A DNA stretch of 64,000 nt from Lepiota brunneoincarnata (GCA_023014365.1 JAEBUN010000024.1:62001-126000); one strand, 5' to 3'. Numbered from the stretch's first letter, positions 24,036 through 37,267 are shown. Numbers and translations: made by a program. Notes: a model not told the origin generated them from the sequence alone.

Positions 24036-26367
24036 TCAGTGTATTTTCTTGCATACTTTCTTGTGGCTGCCCCAGTCTTGCTTCTGGCAGTTCGCGTCGC
24101 AACATCGAACCTTCTCACATCCAGAACCTAAGTGTCAGTCGAGTCAGTGATCAAATCAGGCGAAATTACCAAGGGCACATACACTTCTTCAACGAGGCTG
24201 AGGGGTTTCCACACCGTGCACACCGATAGAGACTTAGCCTCTCCCCATCCAAAGCAATGGCGCTCAGTCCTCCTGCTTTACTCTCCTCCCCAACCCTTGA
24301 CACCTCCGCACTATTTACCGCGCAGTCTTCCAGATCCAAATTCTCTAGCCATGTAGCCAATTTGTCTTCCGATTCCTCAGATGTAGGATCAACAAAGTGG
24401 TCAGAACACTCGAGACCAGCGCGTCCAATGACGGGCGAGAACTCTTCGAATAGCTTCTTTGTAATGTTTCACAATGGTTTGTTGCGTGAGTCGCATCTTT
24501 GTCGGGGACGGGGTTGAGCCAACTATCCTGCGTGATCTCATCTGCTATTTCGAGTTTCTTTCTAGCACCCTGTGGGGCGTTATTATTGACTAGAGTAAAT
24601 GAACAGGCAAACCGAAGACGTACATCCAGCTCCCGCAGATCCGGACTCATTTCCTTGACCGTCACCATCAATAGGACATACCAGTACAGCACGTTCTTCA
24701 TATTCCTGTTGTCTGGTGGCGCTTCCGCGATATATGCTTTCGCGTCCTCTAGCGCACTATGCAAATATACGATTCCCTCGTTACCACTTTCGATCACCCA
24801 CATCTGGCATCTGCTGCAATATCTCGATTCCCAAACTCCCAGCATGATCCACCGCGCGCTGCATAAGCTGGTACTTCACAAACGGTGTGAGCTGCGAACA
24901 CTTCATGCCCTGCTTGGCGGCCTTGAGCCCCTTGACTGGATCGTGGGCCATTGAAATAGCATAGTACCAGTATCCCTGGTGTGGGTTACGCTCAAGACCT
25001 TTCATCGCCACTGTCACGGCATCATTGTAGCGCTGGCGCATGATGAGGTGCTTGATATCGAGTATATCCGCATAGTCCAGATCCTGGGGCCCCCTCTTTG
25101 CTCGAAGAGCCTTTGCACAAATCGGCAATGCGTCTGACCACAGAGTAAATGACAACCCAATATCCAGATCTGTTTCCCACCTCCCTGTGGCGGGATCCTG
25201 AAACTGGAAAGACCCCTCCAGGATCGCATACTCGGTTTTTAGGATGTTCGGGGCAATCTTCAGCCTTAGCGTATACATATCTTTGTCCTGAACGGCCTGC
25301 ATCATCGCACTGTGGAACTCACGGGAACACATGGCGGCTGAGGAACGTGTCACAACGCATCATGCCATAGTCCATGAGCACATCCACAATATGATGCGGG
25401 AACCTCTGGGCGGCAGACATGAACTTCATCGGGTCCATGGCCTCTCTATCATCCACAGCCTCGATGGTGTGTAGTCGCACGAGTGCTTGCAAGCACATGC
25501 AGCGCCGCTCCCACTCTTTACCGCTGAGCCCTGCAATGAGGAGTTTAGTAGCATCAGGGTATGCTCTGAAAGCATGAGCGCCATGAAGAGCAGCGACTGA
25601 AAGGAGCTCTAACCCATGGTAGATGAGAGAGGGTGACGCAGAGGGCTTAGTGGCTGCAATGGTAATAGCCTTGACGATCCGGGCTGCGTCAAGAGATTTG
25701 AGCAGTGCCGGGTGAGAAGGTTTGAGCTCCCCATTCTCGACCTTTCCCTCGAAGGCGGTGGTTGTGAAATACGGAGACAGCAAGTTCCGCTGCCATCTCT
25801 GATGGACCGTCTTGCAGGATCTGTGTTAGCGGGGCTGCATGCTTTGCGATTTCTAGGCGAACAGGCGACTCCGCCATGTCGTGTGACAGTTTGCAATGCA
25901 TGCAAAGCAACCCTTTGGCAGGAGGGCGAGCCCAAAAGTGGCACAAGTTTTGTGAGGAATCCTGCAATGCGGGTCTGAGTGTATCTGACTCTCATGAACG
26001 GCACGCATATCAAGAACGAAAAATGAATGTTCACCTTTTTCAAACAACTTGTCTCTCAACAGCGAATCATTGCACATCTTCGCGTAAATATCCACAATTC
26101 CGGCTCTCATCCTTGGCAACTCTCCATAGCGTGCGTGCAAGGCCTCGAGGCGTTTGTAGTATGTATCAAAACTCGCATAAACCTTCTTCAGGCCCTTCTT
26201 CGTGCCGAGATCTGAGAATGGTTGTTGAGTGGATCATACACACAGGCGGGGAAAGGAGAGGAGGTAAACAGGGGGTTGCTTTGGGTCCCCAAGAAGGCCT
26301 ATGAACCAGGTGAGACGATGGGTCGATTAGCTCTTGGCTTCTTGTTGCGGTTCCCGGGATCTGGCAT
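24036..26367 (-). CDS. MYND-type zinc finger protein (frame broken twice)
   Basis: Long helical, TPR/armadillo-like protein ending in a MYND zinc finger. The finger is split by the last intron: CARCGNPSASLKKC then SGCEKVRCCDANCQKQDW and HKKVC, with all eight ligands present, followed by KKIH and stop at 24036. MYND fingers bind short proline-containing peptides. The likely start is ATG 26367 (MPDPGNRNKK), spliced to DLGTKKGLKKVYASF at 26217. Central segments include ARIVKAITIAAT, YHGLELLSVAALHG and NPHQGYWYYAISMAH. Two surplus bases are inferred: near 25876 (between TVTRH and AESPVRLEIA) and near 25771 (between AVSV and FTTTAFEG). Fungal genomes hold many such MYND proteins; the specific role is not known. 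Confidence 0.75.
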
Positions 26368-26643
26368 TCCCGGCGAAAGAGTGTGTAGTAAAGAGAAGAA
26401 CAGGAACGGCTTCTTCGATAAATGAATGCAGGCATCCTTTTTCAGTATAAACCCAACCCATTTATTGTAGAAAGGTCTCTGAAAATTTCAGAACCGATGA
26501 GAGGGAGACCTTATTGACAAATAAGCGGCAAGATAAATATCGGGGCCAGAAAGAAAAATAGAGACAATATTAAACCGAAAAAGAAAAATAAGACAAGAAA
26601 AAATAACTAGCGTGGACGCCGAGAGACGAACTCAGCTATCGTC
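26368..26643. other. short spacer with AT-rich 3' flank
   Basis: About 280 bases between the MYND gene start and the phosphatase stop. It includes AAAATAAGACAAGAAAAAAT-like A-rich sequence at 26575-26605, a plausible polyadenylation flank for the phosphatase gene on the minus strand. No gene. Confidence 0.4.
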
Positions 26644-29600
26644 TCACATACTCTTCGAATCTCCCATTTCTTTTTCTCTTTCCCTTCCCCTCTCCTTTTC
26701 TCTCTCACCTCTCGGCACCTCTTCAAATACCGAACTCTCCAGCCCAGCCTTACTCACCCTCCTCAACGGCTGCAACGTATTCTCATCTACCGGTGCCCGT
26801 CTCGCATGCCGGTACCTTCCGCTCGCATCCTTCACTTCCATCTCCTGCGCCTGATCTCCCACCAACACCCGCTGCAGCTGGATCCCGCCCGCACTCATGG
26901 GTCCGCCTAACCCTAATCCTGATCCACCACCGCCCTCACCGCCTGCGCTTGCCGATCCAGATACGAATGACTCGATTGGTGGGAGAGACTCGCGGACGTG
27001 TCCACCTCTTCGGAGGCCCAGGCCTACGAATGCAAGTTCTTCTCCAGGACCTGACCCCCCTTCGCTGTTATCGCCCATACTTGATGACTGCACGCCAATA
27101 CTTTTCCCTCCTAGCTCCTGTTCCTCGAAATTCATAAGTTCCGAAACGAACCCAATGTTTGGTGAGATCCCCTTCCGTCGTTCAAGCACAAACGCATATG
27201 CCCTCGAGAGTGTCCAGTGATTCGCATGGATCAGATATGCCATGACCGCAGTCACGGATCTTGACTTGCCCGCTTTACAGTGCACATATGTCGGTGCCGA
27301 ATGCAATCTTGCGTCATCTGCGCATGCACTTCAGTTCTTTATTAATCGAGGGAAAGAGACGCAGATATGCTCACCAAGAATCTCACAAACCTCCTTAACA
27401 CCCTTCAAAACATTTTCCTCCTCTACAGTATCCCTCATCGGGATCTTCACATATCTCTGGAACTTCTCTTTCAGTTTTAAACCATGATCGTCATCACTAC
27501 ACTCCGCAGCAATGTTTAATATCCTCTTCACGCCCAGTTCCTTCAGCTCCTCTATGTGTCCCGGCTCGGTCAACTCCGGCCCCAAATACAAAAAGTTTGG
27601 CAAAATAGTTGATATCGTAAAAGTCGGTATCGAGTCGGACTCTGTGGTTGGAGGATCTGGACGCGCAGTCGAAGGAGACGGTGGGTATTGATATTGTAAA
27701 TTTGAATTCGGGCCTCCCGAACCGAAGAAAGAAGAATATGATCCCATTTGTGAACCCGGGTGTGCACTCTGTGGACCACTAAATGAGCCCTGGAACGCCG
27801 AGAAAGCCTTGGGAGTTCCGGGAGTATGTGGCGGCGTAAAATATGGTGTCAATCCAATATTGCTGCTCCCTCCACTGACACCACCTTCGCTGAGTCCTCC
27901 ATTGAATCTCGCACTTCCTGGCGGTGAATGGCTCGAATACACCAGATTCAAATGCGATGGGCTTGTAGGGGGCTGTAACCCGGATCCTGAAGATCCAGGC
28001 AATGTCAGCCTTGGAGGTATCGTTAGTGTCGCCGACCGCATTGGTTTCGTTTTCACTGATAGCTTGGGCACGTTGGGGCCTAGTCGTTCGGTAGACGTAG
28101 TGTCTATTCGCCTAAGGTTTGGCACACTGGGCCTCTTGGATTTGAGGCCTCCGGCAGCTGCAGTGCCGGGATGTGAGGGCTTGTGATGCCTAGAAGTGAG
28201 GTAGGAGGGAGGAGGTGAGGGTGTCGAGTCGAGGACGTTCGGTGCACCTGGTATCACGGGCACTGGAATTGTCATGATGGCATTATCAGGTGCTGCGTCT
28301 GTGTCGTTGGAATTTGATATTGATGGGTTTGAGGCATTCGCAGATGTCAGAGATGGAGGGATAATCGATAATGGCGAACGTGGTATTGAGAGCGGGACCG
28401 GACTGGTGGGGTTCGAGGAGAGTGTGGTGCTAGTAGACGATGATGGTGGTAGAGATGATGATGTCTCGATCTCTGGCAATTTTTTCTGGGTATCAAGCCG
28501 AAATAAGCCACCCGCTGCAGATTTTTTAGATCCCTGTAGCAGGAACAACCCATGAATCCTCGTGTGAGGTGGAACAAATAGATAAACTTACAATGATGAC
28601 AGGGGCCCCCTCTTCGACCGGATTCATCGTGGAGCCGAATTCGACCAGCTGCTTCAGCTCGGCATCTTTCACGCCCTTCATAATCCCTCCTTCCAGGTAA
28701 TCCACCCTACCTCCCTGGACACTCACCAACGGCATAAGCACTTCCATAAGCGTCCACGCGGTCCCCGCAACGTCTTGTTCCATCTCTTCATCGTACACAA
28801 TAATATTCCCATCCCAGACCGAATCCCCTTCTTGCACCTCTTGGTTCCGACTCTTGAGCGTCCTATCCCAATCCTCCTTCATCCTCTCGCCAACCACAAA
28901 TTGTCTCAGTGCTTCCAAGCTCTGGAATCCGCCTTTGTTCCCTCCCGCGCCAGCACCAGTTCCTGGACCGTTCCCTTCGTTTCCGCGCAATGCTCCAGAG
29001 GCAGTCAGCTTCCGGCACCTCTTGAGAATGAGCGAGGGTATCGCGATATTCACGCTCCTGTGTATCCGGTAGGCAACATGTGCCGCTGGTGCGCGAGTGT
29101 CTATTAGTAGCGGCCTAGCTTTTGTGTTTGTACTTGAAGATGCCTGGGTGAGACGGGAGTAGAGGTCCCTCGCGGAAATGGGTTGTGGACGATGGGTTGT
29201 CGGATCTGGATCATTCGGTGTTGAAGTAGTATCGGTACTCGAAGTCATTTCCGTTGGGTTTGAGACAATTACGGTACCCGTAACCGAGTCCCAGCTCGAC
29301 CCTGGCTGCGATCGGAAAGCCGCAGAGCCCAGCGACGTGCCAGCTGCATCGAAACCCACGCCGACAAACTGCGATGTCACAGGGGTATCACCCGAAGGGG
29401 TAAAATAGGATGATACAATACTCGAGGTTGGGCTTAGCGCGCTCAGGGGTTCCTGGATGGCCACGCCCAGTGAATCTAACCGCGAAGGGGGGGCCGGGAT
29501 TGGGATCTCGAGCTCGTTGGATTCTTGTATGTCCAGATCGCCTGGCGTTGAGGAGTGATCTTCTCGAGAAGCGTGAGATGTAAGGAGAACCAAGGCGGGT

Positions 29601-30301
29601 GGAGGAGGTTTTGACTTTATTCGTGGTGGCTTTGGTTTTGTTCTCGTAGGGGTAGTGTTTGTGGAGGTCGCAGCGGAACTCTCTGCACTCGCGCTCGAGC
29701 TTGAACTCCCTGTTGACGCCGCAGCATCTACCCCAACGCACTCATCAGTGTACCTGCCATCGAATGTCATTCCTCCCATCATGGTTGTCGAGCTTGAAGC
29801 TTGTGGTAAACACCCTGTTTCTGATGTTTGTGTTGGAGAATCCACCGCAGGCGACTTCAACTCGAAAGTTCCCGAAGTACCAGTGAGCGGAAAAGCTCCG
29901 GGCATCTTCATTCCCAGCTCCTCTGGGTCTAACTTTGGCAGCCGTCCCCTGGACCGGATCGGCCTGAGTCGCAAGTTCTTTTGGACGCTCCTGCGCAATT
30001 GTTCGAGCTCTGCGAGATCCTTGGAGATCTCATCTGCGCCATCGTTGCTGCCCCCGAGAGTTAGTTTGGGTATCACTGGGGAGGGTGCGGTGGAAGAGTC
30101 GGAAGACGAGAGCTGGAGAGTCTCTTCATCGTCGAGGTCGCCATCATCAAAGACTGAGTCAGAGCTAGACGAGCTACGGACAGGCTGTGTTGGCTGTGAG
30201 CGTTGCCTCGAGTTCCGAGGGATGGCTATAGGAAGAGGAGGATGTGGTGGTGGCATTAGGAGAAGAACATAGATTGGACGAGACGCTGTGTGTGCTGACA
30301 T
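26644..30301 (-). CDS. rhodanese plus dual-specificity phosphatase protein (MAPK-phosphatase type)
   Basis: Three exons (30301-28592, 28533-27375, 27317-26644) give exactly 1,180 residues. A Ser/Thr/Pro-rich N-terminus is followed by a rhodanese-like domain (about 375-570: ISARDLYSRL, PLLIDTRAPAAHVAYRIHRS, NIIVYDEE), the arrangement of MAP kinase phosphatases, where this domain binds the kinase. After a 300-residue disordered linker comes the dual-specificity phosphatase domain (about 870-1030) with ILPNFLYLGPE, the conserved RILNIAAEC and the active site HCKAGKSR near residue 970, matching HCxxGxxR. It probably dephosphorylates Thr and Tyr of a MAP kinase. The C-terminal 150 residues are Gly/Glu/Arg-rich. 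A second ATG at 30256 could be the true start. Confidence 0.88.
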
Positions 30302-30325
30302 AACAAAAATATTTTATTTATTATT

Positions 30326-31908
30326 TTACAACTCGCTCTTCACTTTCTCTTTGTTTTCCGTCCATCCGCCGCTCACAACACTCACAATCCGATGCAGAGC
30401 ATCTTCGGCACGGCCAACTCCTTCGTTGACAATCTCCCGAATCTTCAGAAACACTGCCTCTGCCCGGTTCTGGCTTTGTACCCAGCGGATTCGGGTTTCC
30501 TCTGAGCAAGTCTCTCAGTGCTGATAAAAAAAACAATATTCCCATACTCACGCAGAAGACCGGGGCGACTTCCGGGTAACTTGCTGTCGTCGAAACCATG
30601 CTCGCGGAGGTAGGCGCGGAGTCGTGCATCTGGCCATGTCAAGTATGCCGCAGCCTTGGCGGCAGAATCGTTATATCTGGGTCTGTCAACACGAGTCTTG
30701 TAAATGCCAAGAACCACATACTTTTCGTTGGCCAATTTGACAAGTTCGTCTCGCTTGACCTGGGCATCAGAGCGCAAGTACCCGTGGTCGATGAGCCATT
30801 CCCGAATTTGGCTGTCAGACCAGGCAGACCAAAAGGCGTCCTTCGACTGGGGATATTTATCTCTGCAGTCCGACAATCAGCGACGGACTTGCAGGGACCT
30901 GCCCAATCACGTACTCGACCATTTTTTGCATTTTGTCTCGGGGGACTTGCGCCTCACTTGTGATAACACCATGATCAACAAGCCAATTCTTGAGCTCTGA
31001 ATCCGACCAAGACGACCAGACGCGATCGCGGGGGTCGTAGTAGTACTTCTGCAGCATGGTCCGGAGCTCATCGCGGTTTTTCTCAAAGTCGGATTTGATA
31101 ATGTGGTGCGCGACAAGCCATTCGTACTACATCCGCAAATTAGAAAACGTGTATTCCCAGTAGAAAGGACCTTTACCATATATGAATCGCTCCAGGCCTC
31201 CCAAATTGGGTTCACAATCTTGTGGTAATGGTCCTCCATGATCGCAAGCAATGCATCTCGCTTTTTCTCAGTATTGCTCTTGACCAACCCCTGCGCTTCC
31301 AAATATCCTCTCAACTTGCTGTCCGACCACGACGAATAGACATAATCTTTTGACCTATCAATCGCTCTGGCGACTTCATACTCCGTCTGCGCAACAGCAT
31401 CTGACGCCCTCGACATAAAACCCTCCATAGTTTGACTTGCCTGTGATGCAGTTGCACTGGCATGATCCGCAAACGATTTCGCCGCATCTGTATACCCTTT
31501 ATAATGACTCTTAGCCAACAAAACCAAATGCTCTTTGGGCCCCTTGGGCGCTACGATGCCCTGACGAAGGAGAAATGCGCGCAACTGGGACTCGTCCCAC
31601 TGGTCGAATGTCGTGTCACGTAGGTCCGCAAAAGTCTTCTGTGCTTGGGTGTATTGATCGTATGTCCACGCAGATGCAGATTGCCAATTTTCTGCTACGA
31701 GGTCACGCAGCTCGGATTCGGAGGGTTTATGAGTGGAGGGAATTGCAACATGGTGCTGTTCGAGCCATTGTTTAAGTTCTGCTGTGGACCAGGTGGAATA
31801 TGCTGGTTCACGAGTGCTGGATTCTGAGCCACCGAACCAGGACGACCCACCGCCTACGGTGGCAGAGAGCGTCAGTACAAGTGTGAGGGCGAGGACAGGA
31901 ATGCGCAT
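30326..31908 (-). CDS. Ish1-repeat protein (nuclear envelope/stress type)
   Basis: The start at 31908 gives a signal peptide (MRIPVLALTLVLTLSATVG). Seven Ish1-type helix-extended-helix repeats follow, each with a W-x-x-W-S/D-x-x-x-L core: YSTWSTAELKQWLEQH, FDQWDESQLRAFLLRQG, YSSWSDSKLRGYLEAQG, WEAWSDSYMYEWLVAHH, WSSWSDSELKNWLVDHG, WSAWSDSQIREWLIDHG and YLTWPDARLRAYLREHG. Fission yeast Ish1 and yeast Msc1 share this design and sit in or near the nuclear envelope and ER. At least three introns split repeats; the last exon reads RIRWVQSQNRAEAVF and ends KVKSEL. Stress control is known for family members and is inferred here. It shares a 238-base divergent promoter region with the alpha-xylosidase gene. 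Confidence 0.87.
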
Positions 31909-32146
31909 TGGATGTGTGTTTCTGGTGGGGTTCAACCGCGGTTTGGTTAGTTTGGCTATATATGTACGGGTATGCGTGATGACGTCAATGTGTGCCAGTA
32001 TGTTTCTCGTTCTCCACTCTTTCACCTGTATGAACGAACTCTCCACTAACTTTGGTGGTGCAACATAGGCGCCCGAGCTCCTCCACGTGACGGCAGACTA
32101 GCGTCATTTCTCCTGATGAGGATGATAATCTCCATACCATCTTACA
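31909..32146. promoter_or_regulatory. divergent promoter region (Ish1 gene / alpha-xylosidase)
   Basis: 238 bases between two start codons facing apart. A TATATATGTA element at about 31962-31971 lies some 55-60 bases upstream of the Ish1-type start. The order is seen directly; co-regulation is only inferred. Confidence 0.5.
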
Positions 32147-35100
32147 ATGGTAAAATTTTCCGACGGTGTGTGGTCGAATGCCCACGGCATACATGTGGAT
32201 TGGGCCACAGAGGCTGTCAAAAGCCAGGCTAAGGACAATGGTAGCATTCGGTGTGTTACTGTAAGTGTTGCAGTGTCATTTTTGTGGGTGAAGCAATTGA
32301 CCAGTGGCACAGACCTCAAAACACATCAACCACCGCGGTGACACACTAAACACGCCCACCATAACCATCGAAGCCTCCTCTCCAGTCCCGGACATAATTC
32401 TCCTCACAGGCTATCACTGGAAGAGCCAAATCCCAACCCTTCAGGGACCACACTATGATCTCTTCCCCGATGTCGATCTAAAACACCTAGTACACCTTCC
32501 TCATCCACGACGCAAACCGTTCAAACCTCCTCGCCCAGACCCAAAACCGCCAAGACAACCCCCACACAACTCCTTGATTCAACCTACCTCTCCCTACATA
32601 CCTCAACCCTTTCTCTGCAGATTGACACACGCCCCGGTGCCTTCGCCATTGACCTTATCTCGCATTCAAATGCCAGAAATCCCACCAGCACCACGCGCCA
32701 TACCTCTCCCGATCTCCTACTCACAAAACTCGGGTGGCGATCCATTGGGTATGTAAAGAAGAACACAACGGCGTTGAACGCGTCTGCTTCGCTTGCCCAC
32801 CCAGATAAAGGCGAAAGATGGTTCACGATGCAGTTCCAGCTGAGTGTGGGTGAGAAGATTTATGGGCTTGGAGAGAGGTTTGGGCCGCTTGTGACGAATG
32901 GACAGGTGAGGTTTTTCCCTCTTTCTTTGTTTTGGTGAATACATATGGAGATTTAGTCTGTGGAAATGTGGAATGACGATGGCGGGACGTCTTCCGAGCT
33001 GGCATACAAAAACATCCCCTTTCTGCTTAGTTCTCGTGGGTATGGTATTTTCATTCCGGACCCAGGTCGAGTAAGTTTCGAAGTCCAAAGCGAACGTACG
33101 TCCTTTTCTTTCTCGAGCACTGCATCTCAAACACGACAAATGACAGGTACGACCCGCATTAATATCTCTACCCCTGTCGAATCCCTTTCTGCCTACCTCA
33201 TCCATGGTTCAACGCCGTCCGCAGTTCTATACAACTATACCCTTCTCACTGGACGCCCTGCTCTCCTACCACCATGGACATTCGGTCTCTGGCTATCCAC
33301 GTCCTTTACTACCGAATACAATGAAACCACTGTCAATGAGTTTTTGGAGGGGATGGCGAAGAGGGATATTGGGGTTGGTGTGTTCCATTTTGATTGTTTT
33401 TGGCAGAAGGGGTTCCAATGGTGTGATTACGAGTTTGATCGCGAGTATTTCCCCGATGCAAAGGGACAGTTAAAGAGATTGAAGGAGAGGGGATATAAGG
33501 TTACTTGATTGCTTTTTAAGGATATGTAACTGAATCAGCCCTGACTAGATCTGCGTTTGGATTAACCCATACATTGCACAAGAAAGCTCGATCTATGACG
33601 AAGGTGCCAAGAATGGATACTTCATCAAGAAAACGGATGAGAGTGTTTGGCAAATTGATTACTGGGTATGTCGCTCCCCTTGTCCCTCCCGCCAAACAAG
33701 CACACTAATACTTTCATAGCAAGCGGGGATGGCCATCATCGATTTTACGAACCCTGATGCGTGCAAGTGGTACCACTCCAAACTCGACAAACTCATTGAT
33801 ATGGGCGTCGACTGCTTCAAGACCGATTTTGGTGAACGGATCCCAACTGGGTCGACAGTCTACTACAATACCTCTTACTCCCCTCACAAGATGCACAATT
33901 TTTACGCTTATCTATACAACAAAGTTACATTCGAACTGTTGGAACGAAGACTTGGTAAGTGGAAAGCGGTGGTATTTTCGAGGAGCGCAACCTGCGGGTA
34001 ATCAAAGGTTCCCTTTACATTGGGGCGGAGATCCTATGAGCACGTTTGAGGCGATGGCGGAGACGCTGAGGAGCGGATTGAGCTTGGGTGTAAGTGGGTT
34101 CGGGTATTGGGCTCGTGAGTCTATTACATGAGAACGTGGAAGATGTGTCGAATTGTTTCTTATTTCCATAGATGACATTGGAGGGTTTGAAGGAAAACCA
34201 GATCCAGCGCTATACAAGCGTTGGTTCGCCTTTGGTGCACTCTCAAGCCACTCCCGATTACACGGAAGCGGGAGCTACAGGGTACGCTCTCTCTTCCACC
34301 TCTTTTGGCCTCTTGCTCACTCTGCACATAGGTCCCCTGGCTCATCGATCCTTCCGGCTGCTCAGACTCTATCCTCCGTCTCTTCATCTCTCTCAAACTC
34401 TCTCTTATGCCTTATCTCTACCACACTGCTATTACCACACATGCCACCGGCACGCCTATGATGCGGCCTCTCTTCTTTGAGTTTCCCGAAGATAGGGGCT
34501 CGTGGGGCGTAGACGAGGCATACATGCTTGGCGAAAACTTATACGTTGCGCCAGTATTCAGTGCTGGCGACACTGAATATTCATTGTCATCCTCCGCTCT
34601 AGGAGATGCTAGCAAGGAAGGACAAGTTGCTAAAGACGAGAATGTGAATGAAATCGCGGCATCAATTCAGGTGTATACACCCCCAGGAGACTGGTTCTCC
34701 CTGCTCGAAGGGACCTTCCTCTCCGGCCCAAGTTGGTCGACACGTCTATACCCCTTCACCTCACTCCCACTTCTCCTCCGCCCGGGACGGGCAGTGGTAC
34801 TGAGTGATGGTGCGCCTGTTGACTTTTACTTTTCTGAAACGGGTGCCTGGTGTTTGAAGGTGGTGGGAGAAGCAAAAGCGGAGGAGCTGGCATGGAAAGC
34901 CAGGGGTGCAGGATATGACTATACGACGCGGGTTACGGTGTTGGTCAATGTTTCTCCAGCCCCTTCGAGTTTGAATGCCAGTGGGCCACAAACCGCGCTC
35001 GATTTGAGGTTGTGTATTCCGGACAGCAGTGATGATCGGCTTGGGCAGAATGCAGCAGAGCTTCGTGTCAGAGAGGTTGGCGGTGGAAGGATTCACGTGG

Positions 35101-35210
35101 AGATTGTCCTTGGACAGCTGAGGGGTGACTGGAGAGTGGTAAGAGTAGGGAAAGAGAACGGTATTGCGCAGGGTATGGCAAGTGAAGGTCAGACGTCGTT
35201 GGAAATCTAA
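32147..35210 (+). CDS. GH31 alpha-xylosidase (one frame break)
   Basis: Family 31 glycoside hydrolase that frees alpha-linked xylose, for example from xyloglucan oligosaccharides. The N-terminus MVKFSDGVW resembles bacterial YicI-type alpha-xylosidases, and no signal peptide is seen, so it is probably intracellular. Landmarks: HYDLFPD, GEKIYGLGERFGP, MWNDDGGTS, LPPWTFGLWLSTSF, HFDCFW, then the nucleophile block DCFKTDFGERIP, which is diagnostic of alpha-xylosidase rather than alpha-glucosidase. FSRSATCGNQRFPLHWGGD follows, then HDIGGFEGKPD (acid/base Asp), LSSHSRLHGS, MPYLYHTAI and a beta-sandwich tail. About nine exons. Between 32460 and 32490 the frame changes by -1 or +2 (after LFPD), the only break here that is not a simple surplus base. 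Confidence 0.88.
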
Positions 35211-35310
35211 GATGACCAGTGTATTATACCAACCATTGACAGAAGAAGAGGATGAACATATTTGAATCTGTCTATGCCGAATCGCCCCATGCCCCTATTA
35301 ATAAAAGATC

Positions 35311-36856
35311 TTATCGCGGCGTAGGGCTCTCACTCCGACTGCCCATGGGGCTAGGAAGGGGACTGATAGCACTGTCTGCGCCGAGACCCACGTTCACCTT
35401 CGGCGGTCCTCCCGCTCTAGACCCACCCCCATGGATCGGACTCCCCATGCCACTACTACCACTGAGGTCGTCATAGTCGCTTCCCTCGGCACGTAGCTCC
35501 GCATGCCCCATTCTGGTCAATTTGTCGTCAAAGACCCTCCGCCTGTATTTGGATACAATACGTTCAAGGACCTCCGAGGTGGATACACCAGGTGTGCGGC
35601 GTGTCGGAATGAATTGCCCTAGAGGGAAGAGGAAATCAGATCCAGTTGAATGCACTCGATGGGGATATGGGAACGTACCAAGCGCCTTACAAAGCCCATA
35701 GACGTCATCATGACCATCGCTCAGGTAGGGGACCTCATCGTGAGCGATATAGTCGATCTCGTACTTTTTGAGAAAGTCTTCGCCGATGACCCAGGGCGCT
35801 TCGGGTAAGACTTCATCCACCCATCGGCAGTGACGGACTGCCTCAAGCCTGATCAGATATCAGCTCCGCTAATCCAGATATTTGGGGTTGGGAGCCCTTA
35901 CCGCTCGGTGTACGTCATAACTGTCCGCCCCTTGTGCTTTTGAACTTGCTCATCCGAGTTGACTCCGACCATGAGGTGAACGAAAGGGAATGACAGTTTG
36001 GCTTGACGCAGCTGGAGAGCGTGGCTAGAACTGGATTAGGGGGTCGTGTCGAGCAGATCGAATAGTGTACGGACCCGAAGTGAAAGAGATCATAGACGCC
36101 TTGAATGATATCTCAGTGATTGTAAGTGAGAATGAGGATGCAATCTTGACATACCATCGGCATATATTCGGACAGGTCTGTCTGCGGGCGGGGGATTGAT
36201 CTTGTATGTGCGCCAAGGCTCTCCCTCAATTACTTTTCGTACAAATCCTTGGATGTCTTCAGCAGTGAGCGCAGCGGGATTGAATTCTGCTTCGACTACA
36301 GCGGGAACAGCCGGCTCTGTTGGGGCGGCACTGGACAAGGGATCCCCGGATGGAACGTCAAGAATCGGAGTTTTGTGTTCCTGCGCTGGAGATTCAGGCG
36401 GATGCTCCTCACAAACGAGCCGAGTGCTAAGGGTGGATGTGGATGAGGAATAGTGGTGTGCGTGTAAGGAAGTCGTGCGTGAATGAGCCTGAGAGTCTGT
36501 ATGCCCTCCGGCAGTACTACTCTCGATGTCTCCATCATATGTGGGTGAATCCACGCCATCGGAATCGGAAAGTACTGATGCAGCAAGATGATGCTTCATT
36601 TTTGCGGACGGCGGCTGGGCCCTCATCCGGAGGGGGTGTGAGGAGCGGGAAGCAATGGGAGCGGAAACTGCAGAACCGTCGTCAGTAAGAGGATCGTTGT
36701 CCTCTTCGGAACTGCCATGATGATTAGTGCCAGGGATTGTAAGATGGAGAAAGCAACGACTTGCGCATCGTATGCAGGAGAGTCAACCATGCGTGGATAT
36801 TTTCCAAAGGAGCGTTTAAGGTGCAGGGTGCGCGTACGTGCGGCGTCGACAGACAT
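35311..36856 (-). CDS. PCT1: choline-phosphate cytidylyltransferase
   Basis: Rate-limiting enzyme of the CDP-choline (Kennedy) pathway: CTP plus phosphocholine gives CDP-choline, on nuclear and ER membranes. The catalytic domain is clear: IYADGVYDLFHFGHALQLRQ with the HxGH nucleotide motif, HLMVGVNSDE, RTVMTYTER, AVRHCRWVDEVLPEAPW, IDYIAHDEVPYLSDG and RRTPGVSTSEVLERIV (the family's RTxGISTS). The N-terminus is long and Ser-rich, the C-terminus Gly/Ser/Pro-rich. One exon (GVYDLFHFG block) is only 24 bases. The 5' end is unsure: MSVDAARTRTLHLKRSF at 36856 is a reasonable first exon, but its donor phase does not match the next exon (SEEDNDPLTDDG), so either the start is later or a base is wrong. 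Confidence 0.87.
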
Positions 36857-37267
36857 GGTCGTTGTGGAGTGAAAAATATATCACAAATGATCTAATGCAC
36901 AGTTTAATACGTCATAAATAAATAAAACTGCACGTGACAAATTCGAGACATCGCCCTGGATACTTTTCCAGCCCTGGGGTGTGCCCTCAGAACACACGCT
37001 GTATTATAAATCATTGCATTGCACGACCACACGAAGCCACAGATGAACTAAAGGCGATTTTCTCGCTACTGTATTGTAGAACAAACATGCATTATTATAC
37101 ACATAGACGTTTGCCACACCCACGTTTTTCAATTGCTCTCCAGACCAAGCCTTCCCTTCTGCAGCCTTATCGAAAGGCCATTAAACTTGTCCGCGATAAA
37201 CTTTCCAATGTGGAACATATCCTCCGCCCTTAACGTCTTCTTCGCTGCTATGACATCTGCCATGCGT

